Shown: piece by piece, positions 28,391 to 38,241 of the stretch
Numbering within the stretch: the first letter of the stretch is position 1
Layout: the number at the start of each line of letters is the position of its first letter
Source of the DNA: Bacteroidales bacterium
GTDB lineage: Bacteria; Bacteroidota; Bacteroidia; Bacteroidales; UBA10428
DNA: 64,000 nucleotides
Direction: 5' to 3'
NCBI GenBank assembly: GCA_016938235.1
Contig: JAFGVA010000130.1
Span: 1-64,000 of the forward strand
The notes under the pieces: generated by a model
Seen by the model: the letters and a program-made list of their open reading frames with translations, nothing else
Databases searched by the model: none
Told to the model about the DNA's origin: nothing
Made by a program: the position numbers and the translations under genes

Positions 28391-29557
28391 CTATTCCCTA
28401 TTTAATAAAATGTCTATCAACTCAGCATCTGGCTCAAGCGATACTTTATTCAAGGTATCGAAATGATAAATACCAAAATCTCCTTTATATTCCCAATTAC
28501 ACCATGCAATACCGTTTTCTTCAAATGCCGCAACTATGTCAGCATAATACTGAAGCCTCTCATTTCTTTCAACCGTTGGTAAACAGCCAAATTCGCCGCA
28601 ATACAATTGCAGATTCATTGAATCAGCAAATGCTATTCCCGATTCAAATATGGCAGTAAGTCTTTGTTTATTAAAAATATCGCGGGCATCAGCAAAAGCA
28701 TTTAACATATCGGCATTTGTTGTATCGATATATTTCATAAAATCCTCATCGCTAATAATCTGACCAGGATAATTAACTTTACCAGGAAAATCACCGGCAG
28801 GAGTCCAGTTTGCTTTATAATGAGTGAAAGCTAAAGGATTATAAGTATGAAAACTTAATATTATATTCTTGTCGTTTTCAGGTAACTCTAAGTATTGAAG
28901 GTTAGGTGCAATCTGCCACATATTTGGTCCAACAACCAGAACTCTTTCAGGTTCCTTTTCCCGAATGGATGTAATGGCTCTATTCAGAAGCTTGTTCCAA
29001 TCGCTGTGCTCCGGGGCCACTACTTCATTTAACAATTCGTATGCAACCATATTTACCGGGTATTTCTGTAACTTTTCGGAGAGTTGAACCCATAGATTTA
29101 CAAAATTGTTTTGGGCTAAAGTATCTGTCCAAAGCGTATTGTTTCCACCTTCGTTTGCTGCATTAAAGTGGTGGGAACGAATAATATGCAAATCTACAAT
29201 TGCTCGTAAATTATACTTGTCGCACCAATTTAAACAACTAAGCAAGGCGTTAAAAGCCACGTCAATTTGTTTGCCACTATCATCCCATAGTTCTTTCTCG
29301 TCTATCGGAATTCTAACATGATCATAACCGATACTATCAATAAACTTTATGTCGTTTTCATTGATTAGGGTATATTTGGGAACCCATCCGAAATCTTGCG
29401 ACAACCAATGGCTCAGGTTCACTCCCCTTTTAATTTCAAAACCGGAAGGGTTCAATAAATCATTTTTCGTTTCGATTGGTTTGCACGAATATAATATTGT
29501 TAACGTAATTGCAAACACAGTCAGGATTACCACCCTGAAATTTCCATATATTTTCAT
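28391..29557 (-). CDS. GH5-family glycoside hydrolase, lipoprotein
   Basis: A 388-residue enzyme of glycoside hydrolase family 5, retaining endo-glucanase or mannanase type. A lipoprotein signal ends in ILYSC (Cys25), so it is membrane-anchored, possibly on the cell surface. The TIM-barrel motifs are intact: RGVNLSHWL at the start, VDLHIIRSHH, acid/base Glu178 in ELLNEV, HTYNPLAFTHY, and nucleophile Glu322 in LYCGEFGC. The substrate cannot be read from sequence. It lies 42 bases after a second GH5 gene on the same strand, so the pair is probably co-transcribed and ends at the terminator near 28300. Confidence 0.9.
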   Translation of the reverse strand: MKIYGNFRVVILTVFAITLTILYSCKPIETKNDLLNPSGFEIKRGVNLSHWLSQDFGWVPKYTLINENDIKFIDSIGYDHVRIPIDEKELWDDSGKQIDVAFNALLSCLNWCDKYNLRAIVDLHIIRSHHFNAANEGGNNTLWTDTLAQNNFVNLWVQLSEKLQKYPVNMVAYELLNEVVAPEHSDWNKLLNRAITSIREKEPERVLVVGPNMWQIAPNLQYLELPENDKNIILSFHTYNPLAFTHYKANWTPAGDFPGKVNYPGQIISDEDFMKYIDTTNADMLNAFADARDIFNKQRLTAIFESGIAFADSMNLQLYCGEFGCLPTVERNERLQYYADIVAAFEENGIAWCNWEYKGDFGIYHFDTLNKVSLEPDAELIDILLNRE

Positions 29558-29599
29558 ATTTTGCTATTGAGAATTTAAATTCTTATTTATTTATTGGTG

Positions 29600-31141
29600 C
29601 TATTTTTTAACAAATTTCGATGTTGTGTATACCTGTTTTTCTTTTCCTTCAATCCGAATGAAATATATGCCATTGGGATAATCAGAAACATCAAGCATCA
29701 TTTCACCTGCAATGAAAGGAAATGTTTCAGTAACTAAGCCTTGAACATTGTAAACAATCAGGTTGGAATTCGGAATTGCAACATCGGTACGTATATGAAT
29801 AATATTGCTTGTTGGGTTTGGATAAAGTTCTAAAATATCTTCGCCTAAAGCAGATTTATTAAAAACATTAGTTTCCGTAATAATTTTAAACCTTATAGCA
29901 TAAGAATACATTAAGGTATCGTGCACAGTTGTTTTAATCCTGTAATAATGATAAACATCTTTTTCAAGATTAGGCAGGTAAAGGCTATCGGCATCAGGTG
30001 CTAAAACTACAAGTGTATCAAAAGCATTTCCCTTAATTGATTCTATTACAATGCTGTCGTTCTCATCTGTCCGGTTTGTCCATCTTAAAACTGCAGAATC
30101 ATCAATAATTTCATATTTTAACTTAGTGGGTGATTCAGGATAAGTATGTATAATAACATCTTTCAAATCGTTCCATACCCTTGTATTCCTATCGTAAACC
30201 TGAAAATTGCCATTATCATCCCAAAAGTTAATTGCAATATTATACTTCAATGCGTATTCCACACTGGTCGCATAATAAATCATTCTCGAATTATAATCGC
30301 ATTGTTTTACTGTTCCAGTTTCGTTTAGCGTTACAGGTATACTGTTTGTTTTAGACCATTCACTTACCATTTTAAATCTGCTATCCGCTTCGTTAAGGTC
30401 ATTTGTTGTTCCAAATGTACCATTTGCTTCACCCGCAAATGACCAGGGGTCATAAGAGTGATAGTAAGCCATAAGATATGAATCTGTCGATTCGGGTATT
30501 GCTGCTTTTACAAGATCGTAAGCACCAGTATAGGCAGTTCCAGAAAATAAAACAATACGTGTAGGATTGTTCTTTCTGATTATTGATAAGATTCGCGCAT
30601 TAAGTGAGTCCAGGGTAGATAGTTGCATATTTTGCGGTTCGTTTAAGATCTCAAACAACAAATGTTCTGACCTGTTCTTGAATCTTTCAGCAACCTGACT
30701 CCAAATGCTGTCGTATTTGGCCAGGGTGTCGGCACGCGCTGAAGGGTCTTCCATTCCATTCACTGCCTTGACACCATCTTCGTGATGAGCATTTAAGATA
30801 ACAAACAGGTCTCTTTCTAAGGCCCAGGTAACTATGGTATCAACCCGGTCAAGCCATGTTGCATCAATCAGGTAGGGTGATGATACAGATGTGTGGTGCT
30901 TCCATGTAACCGGTATTCGCACACATTTAAAACCCGCCAATTTAATATCGTCAAAATAATATTCCTGTATTGGCTGGTTCCCCCAGGAAGTTTCAGTTGG
31001 AACAGCATCGAGAGAATTCCCGATATTTATCCCCCTGCCCATCTGTAAAACAGCTTCTTGAGGAGTTAACTGGGCTTCCAGTTTTGAGAAAATTCCAACA
31101 ACTATAACTATAAGCAGTATTCTTTCACCAATGTATCTCAT
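29600..31141 (-). CDS. Secreted GH5 endoglucanase-like enzyme with T9SS sorting domain
   Basis: A 513-residue GH5 enzyme. Signal peptide to about residue 23 (FSKLEAQ). The barrel carries GRGINIGNSLD, FKCVRIPVTWKHH, VILNAHHEDGVK, acid/base Glu168 in FEILNEPQN and nucleophile Glu274 in VTLNETGTV. A fibronectin-like stretch (about 345-430) links to a type A C-terminal sorting domain: DILELYPNPTSNIIHI through NGIYFIRIEGKEKQ. That domain sends proteins out through the type IX secretion system for surface attachment or release. With the lipoprotein GH5 downstream it suggests a small beta-glucan-degrading pair. Confidence 0.92.
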   Translation of the reverse strand: MRYIGERILLIVIVVGIFSKLEAQLTPQEAVLQMGRGINIGNSLDAVPTETSWGNQPIQEYYFDDIKLAGFKCVRIPVTWKHHTSVSSPYLIDATWLDRVDTIVTWALERDLFVILNAHHEDGVKAVNGMEDPSARADTLAKYDSIWSQVAERFKNRSEHLLFEILNEPQNMQLSTLDSLNARILSIIRKNNPTRIVLFSGTAYTGAYDLVKAAIPESTDSYLMAYYHSYDPWSFAGEANGTFGTTNDLNEADSRFKMVSEWSKTNSIPVTLNETGTVKQCDYNSRMIYYATSVEYALKYNIAINFWDDNGNFQVYDRNTRVWNDLKDVIIHTYPESPTKLKYEIIDDSAVLRWTNRTDENDSIVIESIKGNAFDTLVVLAPDADSLYLPNLEKDVYHYYRIKTTVHDTLMYSYAIRFKIITETNVFNKSALGEDILELYPNPTSNIIHIRTDVAIPNSNLIVYNVQGLVTETFPFIAGEMMLDVSDYPNGIYFIRIEGKEKQVYTTSKFVKK

Positions 31142-31330
31142 AACAATAAAATTAATTACCCCACATATTATCTAACATTAAAGCAAATATATTGAAAAAT
31201 ACTAAAATATTAGGTTATTGTTATTATTGAGAGTAATGTTCCCTTCTTGTTTAACTCATAATCTCCAACTTATTTATAGGTGGTTAAACAATTAATTATA
31301 TTTCCTGAATGATTATAAAGTCAGGTTTTT

Positions 31331-31338
31331 TATTTTTG
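31331..31338 (+). promoter_or_regulatory. Candidate -7 element of the DUF4293 gene
   Basis: TATTTTTG matches TAnnTTTG and would put the transcript start about ten bases before the ATG at 31356. No spaced TTG is visible. Confidence 0.4.
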
Positions 31339-31355
31339 CAAAAAAAACTGAATAA

Positions 31356-31817
31356 ATGATACAGAGAATTCAATCACTTTTTTTACTTGCTGCAACAATA
31401 CTGCAGGTTTTATATATAAAGGCTTCTTTAGCAGAGTTTTTAATGAATAATAACGATAGCTATAAATTCACCAGTGCAGGCATTAAAAACTTAAGCGACA
31501 ACTCCCTAGTGCAAAATACCAGTGCTTTACTCATTTTGTCAGTTTTTATAGTGATAATTACTTTTTTTGCAATATTCCTATACAAAAAGAGAATTCTGCA
31601 AATCCGTTTTTGTATTTACAGCATGCTTTTAAACATCGGACAAGTAGGCTTATTCCTGTATCTGTATTTTAATTTCAAGAACAATAATCCGGTAACTTCC
31701 GGTACTTATGAATTAGCTGCTGTTATTCCGGTTGCGAGTATTATACTCTTATTCCTGGCATTCAGAGGAATAAGAAAGGATGAAATACTGATTAAAGCCT
31801 ACGATAGACTCCGGTAA
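31356..31817 (+). CDS. DUF4293-family membrane protein
   Basis: A 153-residue inner-membrane protein with four predicted membrane helices (about 6-25, 53-75, 83-104 and 118-138). The N-terminus MIQRIQSLFLLAATILQ and the C-terminal IRKDEILIKAYDRLR match the Bacteroidota family DUF4293. Function unknown. The last positively charged segment would be cytoplasmic. It converges on pyrI, leaving only 13 bases between the two stops and no terminator. Confidence 0.85.
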   Translation: MIQRIQSLFLLAATILQVLYIKASLAEFLMNNNDSYKFTSAGIKNLSDNSLVQNTSALLILSVFIVIITFFAIFLYKKRILQIRFCIYSMLLNIGQVGLFLYLYFNFKNNNPVTSGTYELAAVIPVASIILLFLAFRGIRKDEILIKAYDRLR

Positions 31818-31830
31818 AATTTTAAAGTTT

Positions 31831-32295
31831 TTATATCGTGTCAAGTTGTTCGATATCTGTAATCTTCTCGCAGTATACACAACGTAACTTAATTTTCTTT
31901 TTATCCTCTATTGTAAATTTTGTGGTTACCTTTTCGTTGTTGGTAATGCATTTAGGATTTACACACTTCACAATGCCCTGAATTTCGTCCGGAACTTCAA
32001 CAATTTTCTTTTCTACAACTTTGTAGTCTTTAATTATGTTAAGTTTGGCGGATGGAGCTACAAGTGCAATCCGGTTAATATCGTTATCCTTAAAAAAAAC
32101 ATTTGATAACTTAATAATAGCTTTTTTTCCTAAACGTTTGCTTAAAAAATTTGTGCCAAAAGTTATGGTGTTATCAATACTATCTAGTTTAAGTATGTTT
32201 ATAACCTTAAAAAGGTGACCGGCAGGTATATGATCAATTACAGTGCCGTCTTTAATTGCACTTACTTCTAATTTATTGTTTTTCATTGCATTCAT
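31831..32295 (-). CDS. pyrI: Aspartate carbamoyltransferase regulatory chain
   Basis: A 154-residue regulatory subunit that binds nucleotide effectors and carries a structural zinc. The N-terminal effector domain has KDGTVIDHIPAGHLFKVI; the C-terminal zinc domain has CVNPKC and CVYC, supplying the four cysteines. Its start overlaps the stop of pyrB by one base, so both subunits are made in step and assemble into the allosteric dodecamer. Confidence 0.97.
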   Translation of the reverse strand: MNAMKNNKLEVSAIKDGTVIDHIPAGHLFKVINILKLDSIDNTITFGTNFLSKRLGKKAIIKLSNVFFKDNDINRIALVAPSAKLNIIKDYKVVEKKIVEVPDEIQGIVKCVNPKCITNNEKVTTKFTIEDKKKIKLRCVYCEKITDIEQLDTI

Positions 32296-33203
32296 TATTT
32301 TAACCCCATTATTAGTGAAATTATCGCCTCTCGGATATAAACTCCATTTTCTGTTTGTTCAAAATAGTATGCATAAGGGCCCGAATCAACTTCAATATCA
32401 ATTTCGTTCACCCGGGGAAGCGGATGCAGAACCTTCATGCTTGGTCTGCAGTTTTCCATCATATCGCTTTTAAGCACATAAGCATTCTTGGTTCTTTCAT
32501 ACTCAATCGGATCAGAAAATCTTTCTTTCTGCACCCTGGTCATGTATATGATATCAGCCTCATTTATAGTGTCGTCAATATCTTTTTTCTCGATAAACTT
32601 CAACCCTATTTTATCTAAATACATTTTATATTCCTTAGGCATTTTAAGTTCATCAGGTGATATAAAATAGAAATTTGCATTAAATACCGAAAGAGCCATT
32701 AGTAAAGAATGTACCGTTCTTCCATACTTCAGGTCTCCCACCATGTAAATATTTAAATTATCAAGTTTCCCTTGTGTTTTATAAATCGAATACAAATCGA
32801 GTAAAGTTTGTGTAGGATGCTGATTGGCTCCATCGCCGGCATTTATAATAGGAACCTTTGCTATTTCGCTGGCATAGCGGGCACTGCCTTCAAGAGGGTG
32901 CCTCATTACAATTAATTCGGCATAATTACTTACAACTTTTATTGTATCGTAGAGGGTTTCACCTTTGGTAACCGACGAGGTATTTGCATCGCTAAAACCA
33001 ATAACTTTTCCTCCTAAGCGATTAATTGCGCTTTCAAAACTCAAACGCGTTCGGGTAGAAGGTTCAAAGAAAAGAGCCGCCACAACTTTTCCGTTTAACA
33101 AATTTTGGTAAGAATTCTTTTCAAAGTCATTTGCAACCTCAAGCACTTTTAGATATTCAGCTTTAGAATAATCTGTAATTGAAACTAAACTTTTGTGTTT
33201 CAT
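32295..33203 (-). CDS. pyrB: Aspartate carbamoyltransferase catalytic chain
   Basis: A 302-residue enzyme of pyrimidine synthesis joining carbamoyl phosphate and aspartate. Active-site blocks are complete: FFEPSTRTRLSFESA, RHPLEGSARYA, NAGDGANQHPTQTLLDLY, TRVQKERF and VLHPLPRVNEID. It is the first gene of the pyrBI operon. No attenuator hairpin is apparent in the 53 bases that separate it from the YigZ-type gene upstream. Confidence 0.98.
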   Translation of the reverse strand: MKHKSLVSITDYSKAEYLKVLEVANDFEKNSYQNLLNGKVVAALFFEPSTRTRLSFESAINRLGGKVIGFSDANTSSVTKGETLYDTIKVVSNYAELIVMRHPLEGSARYASEIAKVPIINAGDGANQHPTQTLLDLYSIYKTQGKLDNLNIYMVGDLKYGRTVHSLLMALSVFNANFYFISPDELKMPKEYKMYLDKIGLKFIEKKDIDDTINEADIIYMTRVQKERFSDPIEYERTKNAYVLKSDMMENCRPSMKVLHPLPRVNEIDIEVDSGPYAYYFEQTENGVYIREAIISLIMGLK

Positions 33204-33256
33204 TCTGGCAGTTATTATTGTTTAATATTGTTTTGTTCTGGCATTCAAAGTTATTT

Positions 33257-33865
33257 CTATACCTCAACTACTTCTATCCCATATGTTTTCTCAAACAATT
33301 GTTTCACTTGCATATATTTACTGGATCTAATATTAATAAATAATCTGCAGGTTTCAGTAAAATCCTGCTTTTCAATTTCAAGGTTTTCCTGTTTTACAAG
33401 CCGCATGGCTGTGCTCATATAATCATAAGCGAATTTTAAACCCAATGGCTTGCTTATTGTTTTTTCAATAATTTCTGAATTAGAGATAGCATCAGCTGCT
33501 GCAGCTTTGTATGCTTGTATAAGTCCGCTTGTTCCCAGAAGAGTTCCACCAAAGTACCTGACTACAACAATTAATACATCAGACAAATCATTCGATAAGA
33601 TCTGTCCATATATTGGTTTCCCGGCTGTGCCAGAGGGTTCTCCATCATCGTTATATCTATAACAGTCTTCAGATAAACCTATTCGATACGCGTAACAATG
33701 ATGCCTGGCATCGTGATACTGCTTCTTTATCGCGGCAACTATATCTTTAACCTTTTCTTCCGACAAAACCGGAAACGCAAATGCAAGGAACTTACTTCCT
33801 TTATCTTTAAAAAGCCCCTCTGATTTGCTTTTTATTGTATAATATGTATCCTTTTCGACGCCCAC
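33257..33865 (-). CDS. YigZ/IMPACT-family protein
   Basis: A 202-residue protein of the YigZ/UPF0029 family. The N-terminal domain carries the family signature, here DDGEPSGTAGKPIYG then VVVRYFGGTLLGTSGLIQAYKAA; the C-terminal domain (about 135-200) resembles a ferredoxin-like fold. The start codon at 33865 is GTG, and no in-frame ATG exists before the conserved region. The biochemical function is not settled in bacteria; the eukaryotic relative IMPACT regulates translation control. Cytoplasmic. Confidence 0.9.
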   Translation of the reverse strand: MGVEKDTYYTIKSKSEGLFKDKGSKFLAFAFPVLSEEKVKDIVAAIKKQYHDARHHCYAYRIGLSEDCYRYNDDGEPSGTAGKPIYGQILSNDLSDVLIVVVRYFGGTLLGTSGLIQAYKAAAADAISNSEIIEKTISKPLGLKFAYDYMSTAMRLVKQENLEIEKQDFTETCRLFINIRSSKYMQVKQLFEKTYGIEVVEV

Positions 33866-33938
33866 AAATACAAATAAATAACTTTACTGGATATTTTGCT
33901 ATGATCAAAAACAGAATTCAAAGCTTTTTTCATTTTTA

Positions 33939-33966
33939 CAAAAAAAAAGCAGGTTAAAAACCTGCT
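33939..33966 (-). terminator. Terminator of dnaA
   Basis: AGCAGGTT and AACCTGCT pair across a 3-base loop, followed on the minus strand by eight or nine T. It lies seven bases beyond the dnaA stop. Confidence 0.85.
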
Positions 33967-33972
33967 TAATTA

Positions 33973-35394
33973 CTAAAATTTTAATTTTTTTTCAATGTCT
34001 TCTATCTGATCGCGAAAATGTTTATCTGTATCCATCAGATTATTAACAGTTTTGCAGGCATGCAAAACTGTAGCATGGTCCTTCCCTCCTATCTGTGCCC
34101 CAATTGTAGCAAGTGACGATTTAGTCAGGTTCTTACTAAAGTACATTGCAACTTGCCTGGCCTGAACAATTTCACGTTTTCTTGTTTTCGACTGCAACAT
34201 TTCAACACCTATATCAAAATAATTACAAACCACTTTTTGGATATAATCTATTGAAACCTCTCGTTTTGTATTCTTAATAAGTTTGTCAATCATTTCCTTG
34301 GCCAACTCAAGAGTTATCTCTTTGCGGTTAAGTGTTGACTGAGCAAGTAACGAAATTAATGCACCTTCTAACTCACGAATATTTTCTGAAATATGGGTTG
34401 CGATATATTCAATAACTTCATCGGGCATTTCAATTCCGTCTTTATATATCTTTTGTTTTAAGATGGCAATACGGGTTTCAAAATCAGGAGTTTGCAAATC
34501 AGCCGACAGTCCCCATTTAAAACGGGATAATAACCTTTGTTCCATACCCTGTAATTCTACAGGTGGCTTATCGGAAGTTAAAATTAACTGTTTGCCTGAC
34601 TGATGCAGGTGGTTAAATATATGAAAGAATGTATCCTGCGTTTTTTCTTTACCGGCAAATTCGTGTACATCATCAATTACCAAAACATCTATCATTTGGT
34701 AAAAGTGAAGAAAATCGTTGCGGTTATTGTTGCGAATAGATTCAACAAATTGAGTCTGGAATTTATTTGCATTTACATACAATACCGTTTTATCCGGAAA
34801 TCTTTCCTTTACTTCAATACCAATAGCCTGCGCCAAATGAGTCTTTCCAAGACCGGAATCACCATAAATTAATAAGGGATTGAATGCAGTTCCTCCCGGA
34901 TTATTGGCAACTGCTATACCTGCCGAGCGGGCTAAGCGGTTACATTCACCTTCAACAAAATTCGTAAAAGAATTTTCGGGATTAAGATGTGGATCAATGT
35001 CCAGCTTTTTTAATCCCGGAATGATGAACGGATTTTTGATACTTTTTTCCTCCGCTTTAAGCGGAACAGAAACAGGTCTGTTTTTAATTTCTCTCTGATT
35101 ATGGGCCGGAAGGTTAACTGTTAAAGGCTTTTTGCTTTGAGCAGCTGAATATTCCATAACGACGCTGTATTCTAATTTAGCGTCATAGCCAAGCTCTTTC
35201 CGAAGTGTTTTGCTAATAATCTCAATATACTTCTCCTCCAGATATTCGTAAAAGAAAGGGCTAGGAACCTGGATGGTAAGAATATTTCTTTCCAGTTTCA
35301 GAGGAACAATTGGTTCGAACCATGTACGAAAACTAATTGATGGTACATTATCTTTAATTACTTTTAAGCAATTATTCCAAATTTCCCTATGCAT
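33973..35394 (-). CDS. dnaA: Chromosomal replication initiator DnaA
   Basis: A 473-residue AAA+ protein that binds and opens the origin. Domain I is at the start (IWNNCLKVIKDNVPSISF RTWFEPI region), a linker reaches about 130, the Walker A loop GDSGLGKT is at 178-185, Walker B is VLVIDDVHEF, and the C-terminal DNA-binding domain has the signature KDHATVLHACKTV. Full length. The 374 bases upstream are AT-rich but lack a cluster of DnaA boxes, so the origin is not evident here. Own terminator downstream; transcribed as a single gene. Confidence 0.98.
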   Translation of the reverse strand: MHREIWNNCLKVIKDNVPSISFRTWFEPIVPLKLERNILTIQVPSPFFYEYLEEKYIEIISKTLRKELGYDAKLEYSVVMEYSAAQSKKPLTVNLPAHNQREIKNRPVSVPLKAEEKSIKNPFIIPGLKKLDIDPHLNPENSFTNFVEGECNRLARSAGIAVANNPGGTAFNPLLIYGDSGLGKTHLAQAIGIEVKERFPDKTVLYVNANKFQTQFVESIRNNNRNDFLHFYQMIDVLVIDDVHEFAGKEKTQDTFFHIFNHLHQSGKQLILTSDKPPVELQGMEQRLLSRFKWGLSADLQTPDFETRIAILKQKIYKDGIEMPDEVIEYIATHISENIRELEGALISLLAQSTLNRKEITLELAKEMIDKLIKNTKREVSIDYIQKVVCNYFDIGVEMLQSKTRKREIVQARQVAMYFSKNLTKSSLATIGAQIGGKDHATVLHACKTVNNLMDTDKHFRDQIEDIEKKLKF

Positions 35395-35768
35395 TTTTTT
35401 TAATTGATTAGGAATTAAGTGATTAGTTTTTTGGGATTGTTAATTTCTTATGATGGCAATTTTGTGAAAAAAAACATAAAAAAAAAGCTCATTTGCTATT
35501 GACTTTCTCATTAATGCTATATGATGTTTATATTCAGTAATTTAAAATATGAAAAAAAAAATATTTTTTTTAATCAACTGATTATCTGAATTATATCTGA
35601 TAAAAACGGAAATAGTCATGTTAACTAAAAGTTTAATTATGATTAAGACTGTTTTAAGTCGATATTATGAAAATTAGTGTCTTTTTTAAAAGAAATGATT
35701 GCAAAATTGTATTTGATACAAATATACCTTATTATTATTGTTGTTAATAACTTTGAAATTATTGCCAG
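35395..35768. promoter_or_regulatory. Divergent AT-rich region between dnaA and a glycosyltransferase gene
   Basis: This gene-free stretch must hold promoters for both flanking genes. It has long A- and T-runs near 35470 and 35560. One relaxed DnaA-box match (TTTTTCACA on the minus strand, near 35461) is present. A single match could allow autoregulation but not an origin. Confidence 0.35.
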
Positions 35769-36818
35769 TTGAATAAAAAACGCATTTCGATAATAGGTTC
35801 AGTAGGTATTCCGGTAAAATATGGAGGATTTGAAACACTTGCCGAACAACTCTCAACCGGCTTGTCAGAAAAATTCGTTTTTACAGTTTTTTGCACAACG
35901 CTAAAATACAAAGCCAGCGAAAGAGAAAAGGTTTGGAATAATGTTAACAGGAAATTTATACCAATAAATGCTAATGGTTTTGCAAGCATTATTTATGATA
36001 TTGTTAGCATGTTAATAGCTGTGAAGAATTCTGAAATACTCTTGATATTAGGTGGTAGTGCAGGGTTTTTTCTCCCTTTCATAAAGTATTTCTTTCCAAA
36101 AAAGAAAATCATTTTTCATCCTGATGGAGTGGAATGGAAAAGAAAAAAATGGAGTAAGTTAACCGGACTATTTCTATTCAACTCTATACAAAAGGCTTGT
36201 GCAGCTGCCGATAAAATAATTATCGACAATGATGAGTTGCTTTCTCAATATAATAAGTATTCCAATAAGACTGCATTGCTTCAATACGGTGGAGATCAAT
36301 TTAAACTATTACACAAAAAGCCAAATGAACCATATTGGTTAACAATTGCAAGATGCGAGCCGGAAAATAATCTTGAAATGATTATTGATTCTTTTGCTGC
36401 CTTGAAAACAGAAGAATGGGTTTTAGTTACAAATTACAAGAATAAGTTTGGGAAAAAGCTGCTGCAAAAGATTCAAGGCTATAGTAATATTAAAATTATC
36501 AGGGAAGAATATGATATAACTAAACTTAGTCAATTGCTAAGTTCCTGCAAAGGGTATATACACGGACACTCCTCAGGTGGAACAAACCCTTCCTTAGTAT
36601 CATCCTTGTTTCTTAGTGTTCCGGTTCTATGTCACAATAACAGGTTTAATGTTGCAACCACCAGAAATAAAGCATATTACTTTAGCTCAGTGGGCGAATT
36701 AGCTTATATTATTGAGTCAGAGCCCAAACCAAATCCTGAATTATTGGAGATAGCAAAAACTGATTTTACCTGGAAAAAGGTTTGCAATGATTATTTAGAA
36801 CTCTTACAAAATGTATAA
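35769..36818 (+). CDS. Glycosyltransferase (DUF1972/rhamnosyltransferase type)
   Basis: A 349-residue GT-B fold glycosyltransferase. The N-terminal block ISIIGSVGIPVKYGGFETLAEQ is the DUF1972 signature found in rhamnosyl- and fucosyl-type transferases; the C-terminal half has the nucleotide-sugar region IARCEPENNLEMIIDSF and GYIHGHSSGGTNPSLVS. The start is TTG at 35769, chosen because no ATG precedes the conserved motif. It stands alone, outside any polysaccharide cluster. Donor and acceptor are unknown; a role in cell-surface polysaccharide is likely. Confidence 0.85.
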   Translation: MNKKRISIIGSVGIPVKYGGFETLAEQLSTGLSEKFVFTVFCTTLKYKASEREKVWNNVNRKFIPINANGFASIIYDIVSMLIAVKNSEILLILGGSAGFFLPFIKYFFPKKKIIFHPDGVEWKRKKWSKLTGLFLFNSIQKACAAADKIIIDNDELLSQYNKYSNKTALLQYGGDQFKLLHKKPNEPYWLTIARCEPENNLEMIIDSFAALKTEEWVLVTNYKNKFGKKLLQKIQGYSNIKIIREEYDITKLSQLLSSCKGYIHGHSSGGTNPSLVSSLFLSVPVLCHNNRFNVATTRNKAYYFSSVGELAYIIESEPKPNPELLEIAKTDFTWKKVCNDYLELLQNV

Positions 36819-36885
36819 GGTTTTATTTAAATCATAAATCACAATTAAAATGATTTTATACTTTTAATCTTTAAACAAAGAACTA

Positions 36886-38241
36886 ATGTACAATTCAGAA
36901 GATTTTTTAGTAACCCGTTTAGGTAATAATACTGTTCCCTCGCCTCTTCACCTTTCTAAAGAAACAGGTGACGGAGTTTTTAATTATATTAACGACGAAG
37001 ACAGAGTTCTTTACAAACCAACCCTTGAATATTTTAATTTATGTGAAAACGAAAACATAAAACCTGTTTCTTTTGAAAAAGCCGGACCCAAGGAAAAAAT
37101 ATATTTCGATCCGAATAAAACCAAAGTGGCAATAGTAACTTGTGGAGGACTCTGCCCCGGATTAAATAATGTTATAAGGGGGTTGGTTATGCAATTATAT
37201 AACAGGTATGGAGTAAAGCGTATAATAGGTATTAAATATGGTTATGAAGGTTTTATACCGGAATTTAATCATGATATCATTGATCTTACTCCTGAAATGG
37301 TTGAAGATATTCACATGTTTGGCGGTTCATTTCTTGGCTCTTCCAGAGGGCACCAGGATCCTGCAATGATTGTAGATGCTCTGGAGCGGATGAACATTAA
37401 TATTTTATTTACTATTGGAGGAGATGGCACCTTGCGCGGAGCCCAGGCTATTACTGAAGAAGTTCGGAAACGCAAGCTGAAAATTGCTGTTGCAGGCATC
37501 CCTAAAACCATTGACAACGATATAAACCTGATTGAAAAATCATTTGGTTTTGAAACTGCTTTTACCATTGCGTCAGACATTTTAAGAGGAGCTCATAACG
37601 AAGCCAAAGGCGCATACAATGGAATAGCTTTAGTAAAATTAATGGGACGTGAATCGGGTTTCATTGCTGCAAATGCAGCTTTAGCTGTACAGGAGGTCAA
37701 CTTTCTTATTGTTCCGGAAATGGAATTTGAATTGCATGGCCCCAAAGGTTTTTTACATATTTTAAGAAAAAGGCTTGAACGAAAAAACCATGCTTTAATA
37801 GTAGTTGCCGAGGGTGCCGGACAGGATTTATTCCTTGACAAGGAGATTAAGAACGATGCATCGGGAAATATAAAATTTAAGGATATTGGTATTTATCTGA
37901 AAGAAAAAATTAAAGAGGAATTTGATAACAGGAAAATCAGATACTCTATAAAATATATCGATCCCAGCTATATAATAAGGAGTGCTGCAGCTAACGCAAA
38001 CGACAGTTTATTCTGTAACCTGTTGGCACAAAATGCCGTACATGGCGCAATGGCAGGCAGAACCGGATTCATTGCAGGTTATTGGAACTCACAGTTTACA
38101 TTGTTACCTATACCTATGGCTGTTAAGGAGAAAAAGAAAATATCAATTGAAGGGGAATTATGGTCAAATGTTCTTGAAACCACAGGGCAACCAAAAAGTT
38201 TTAAAAATTCCAGTGACACTGAAATACTCAGACTTAAATAA
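36886..38241 (+). CDS. 6-phosphofructokinase, plant/trypanosome-like group
   Basis: A 451-residue glycolytic enzyme phosphorylating fructose-6-phosphate. Motifs are GGLCPGLNNVIRG, GGDGT at 178-182 and GIPKTIDND, with catalytic Asp210. The residue deciding the phosphate donor is Gly181 (Gly104 in the E. coli enzyme, typical of ATP use), while Lys207 takes the place of Gly124 and is more typical of pyrophosphate enzymes. This Gly/Lys combination marks the ATP-dependent plant and trypanosome group, so ATP is the likely donor. The extra N-terminal 80 residues are usual in that group. Single gene. Confidence 0.9.
   Translation: MYNSEDFLVTRLGNNTVPSPLHLSKETGDGVFNYINDEDRVLYKPTLEYFNLCENENIKPVSFEKAGPKEKIYFDPNKTKVAIVTCGGLCPGLNNVIRGLVMQLYNRYGVKRIIGIKYGYEGFIPEFNHDIIDLTPEMVEDIHMFGGSFLGSSRGHQDPAMIVDALERMNINILFTIGGDGTLRGAQAITEEVRKRKLKIAVAGIPKTIDNDINLIEKSFGFETAFTIASDILRGAHNEAKGAYNGIALVKLMGRESGFIAANAALAVQEVNFLIVPEMEFELHGPKGFLHILRKRLERKNHALIVVAEGAGQDLFLDKEIKNDASGNIKFKDIGIYLKEKIKEEFDNRKIRYSIKYIDPSYIIRSAAANANDSLFCNLLAQNAVHGAMAGRTGFIAGYWNSQFTLLPIPMAVKEKKKISIEGELWSNVLETTGQPKSFKNSSDTEILRLK

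Noticed and set aside
35395..35768. Replication origin next to dnaA
   Set aside because: AT-rich, but only one relaxed DnaA-box match and no cluster or 13-mer array.
36886..38241. Pyrophosphate-dependent phosphofructokinase
   Set aside because: PKTIDND alone suggested this, but the decisive Gly in GGDGT points to ATP use.
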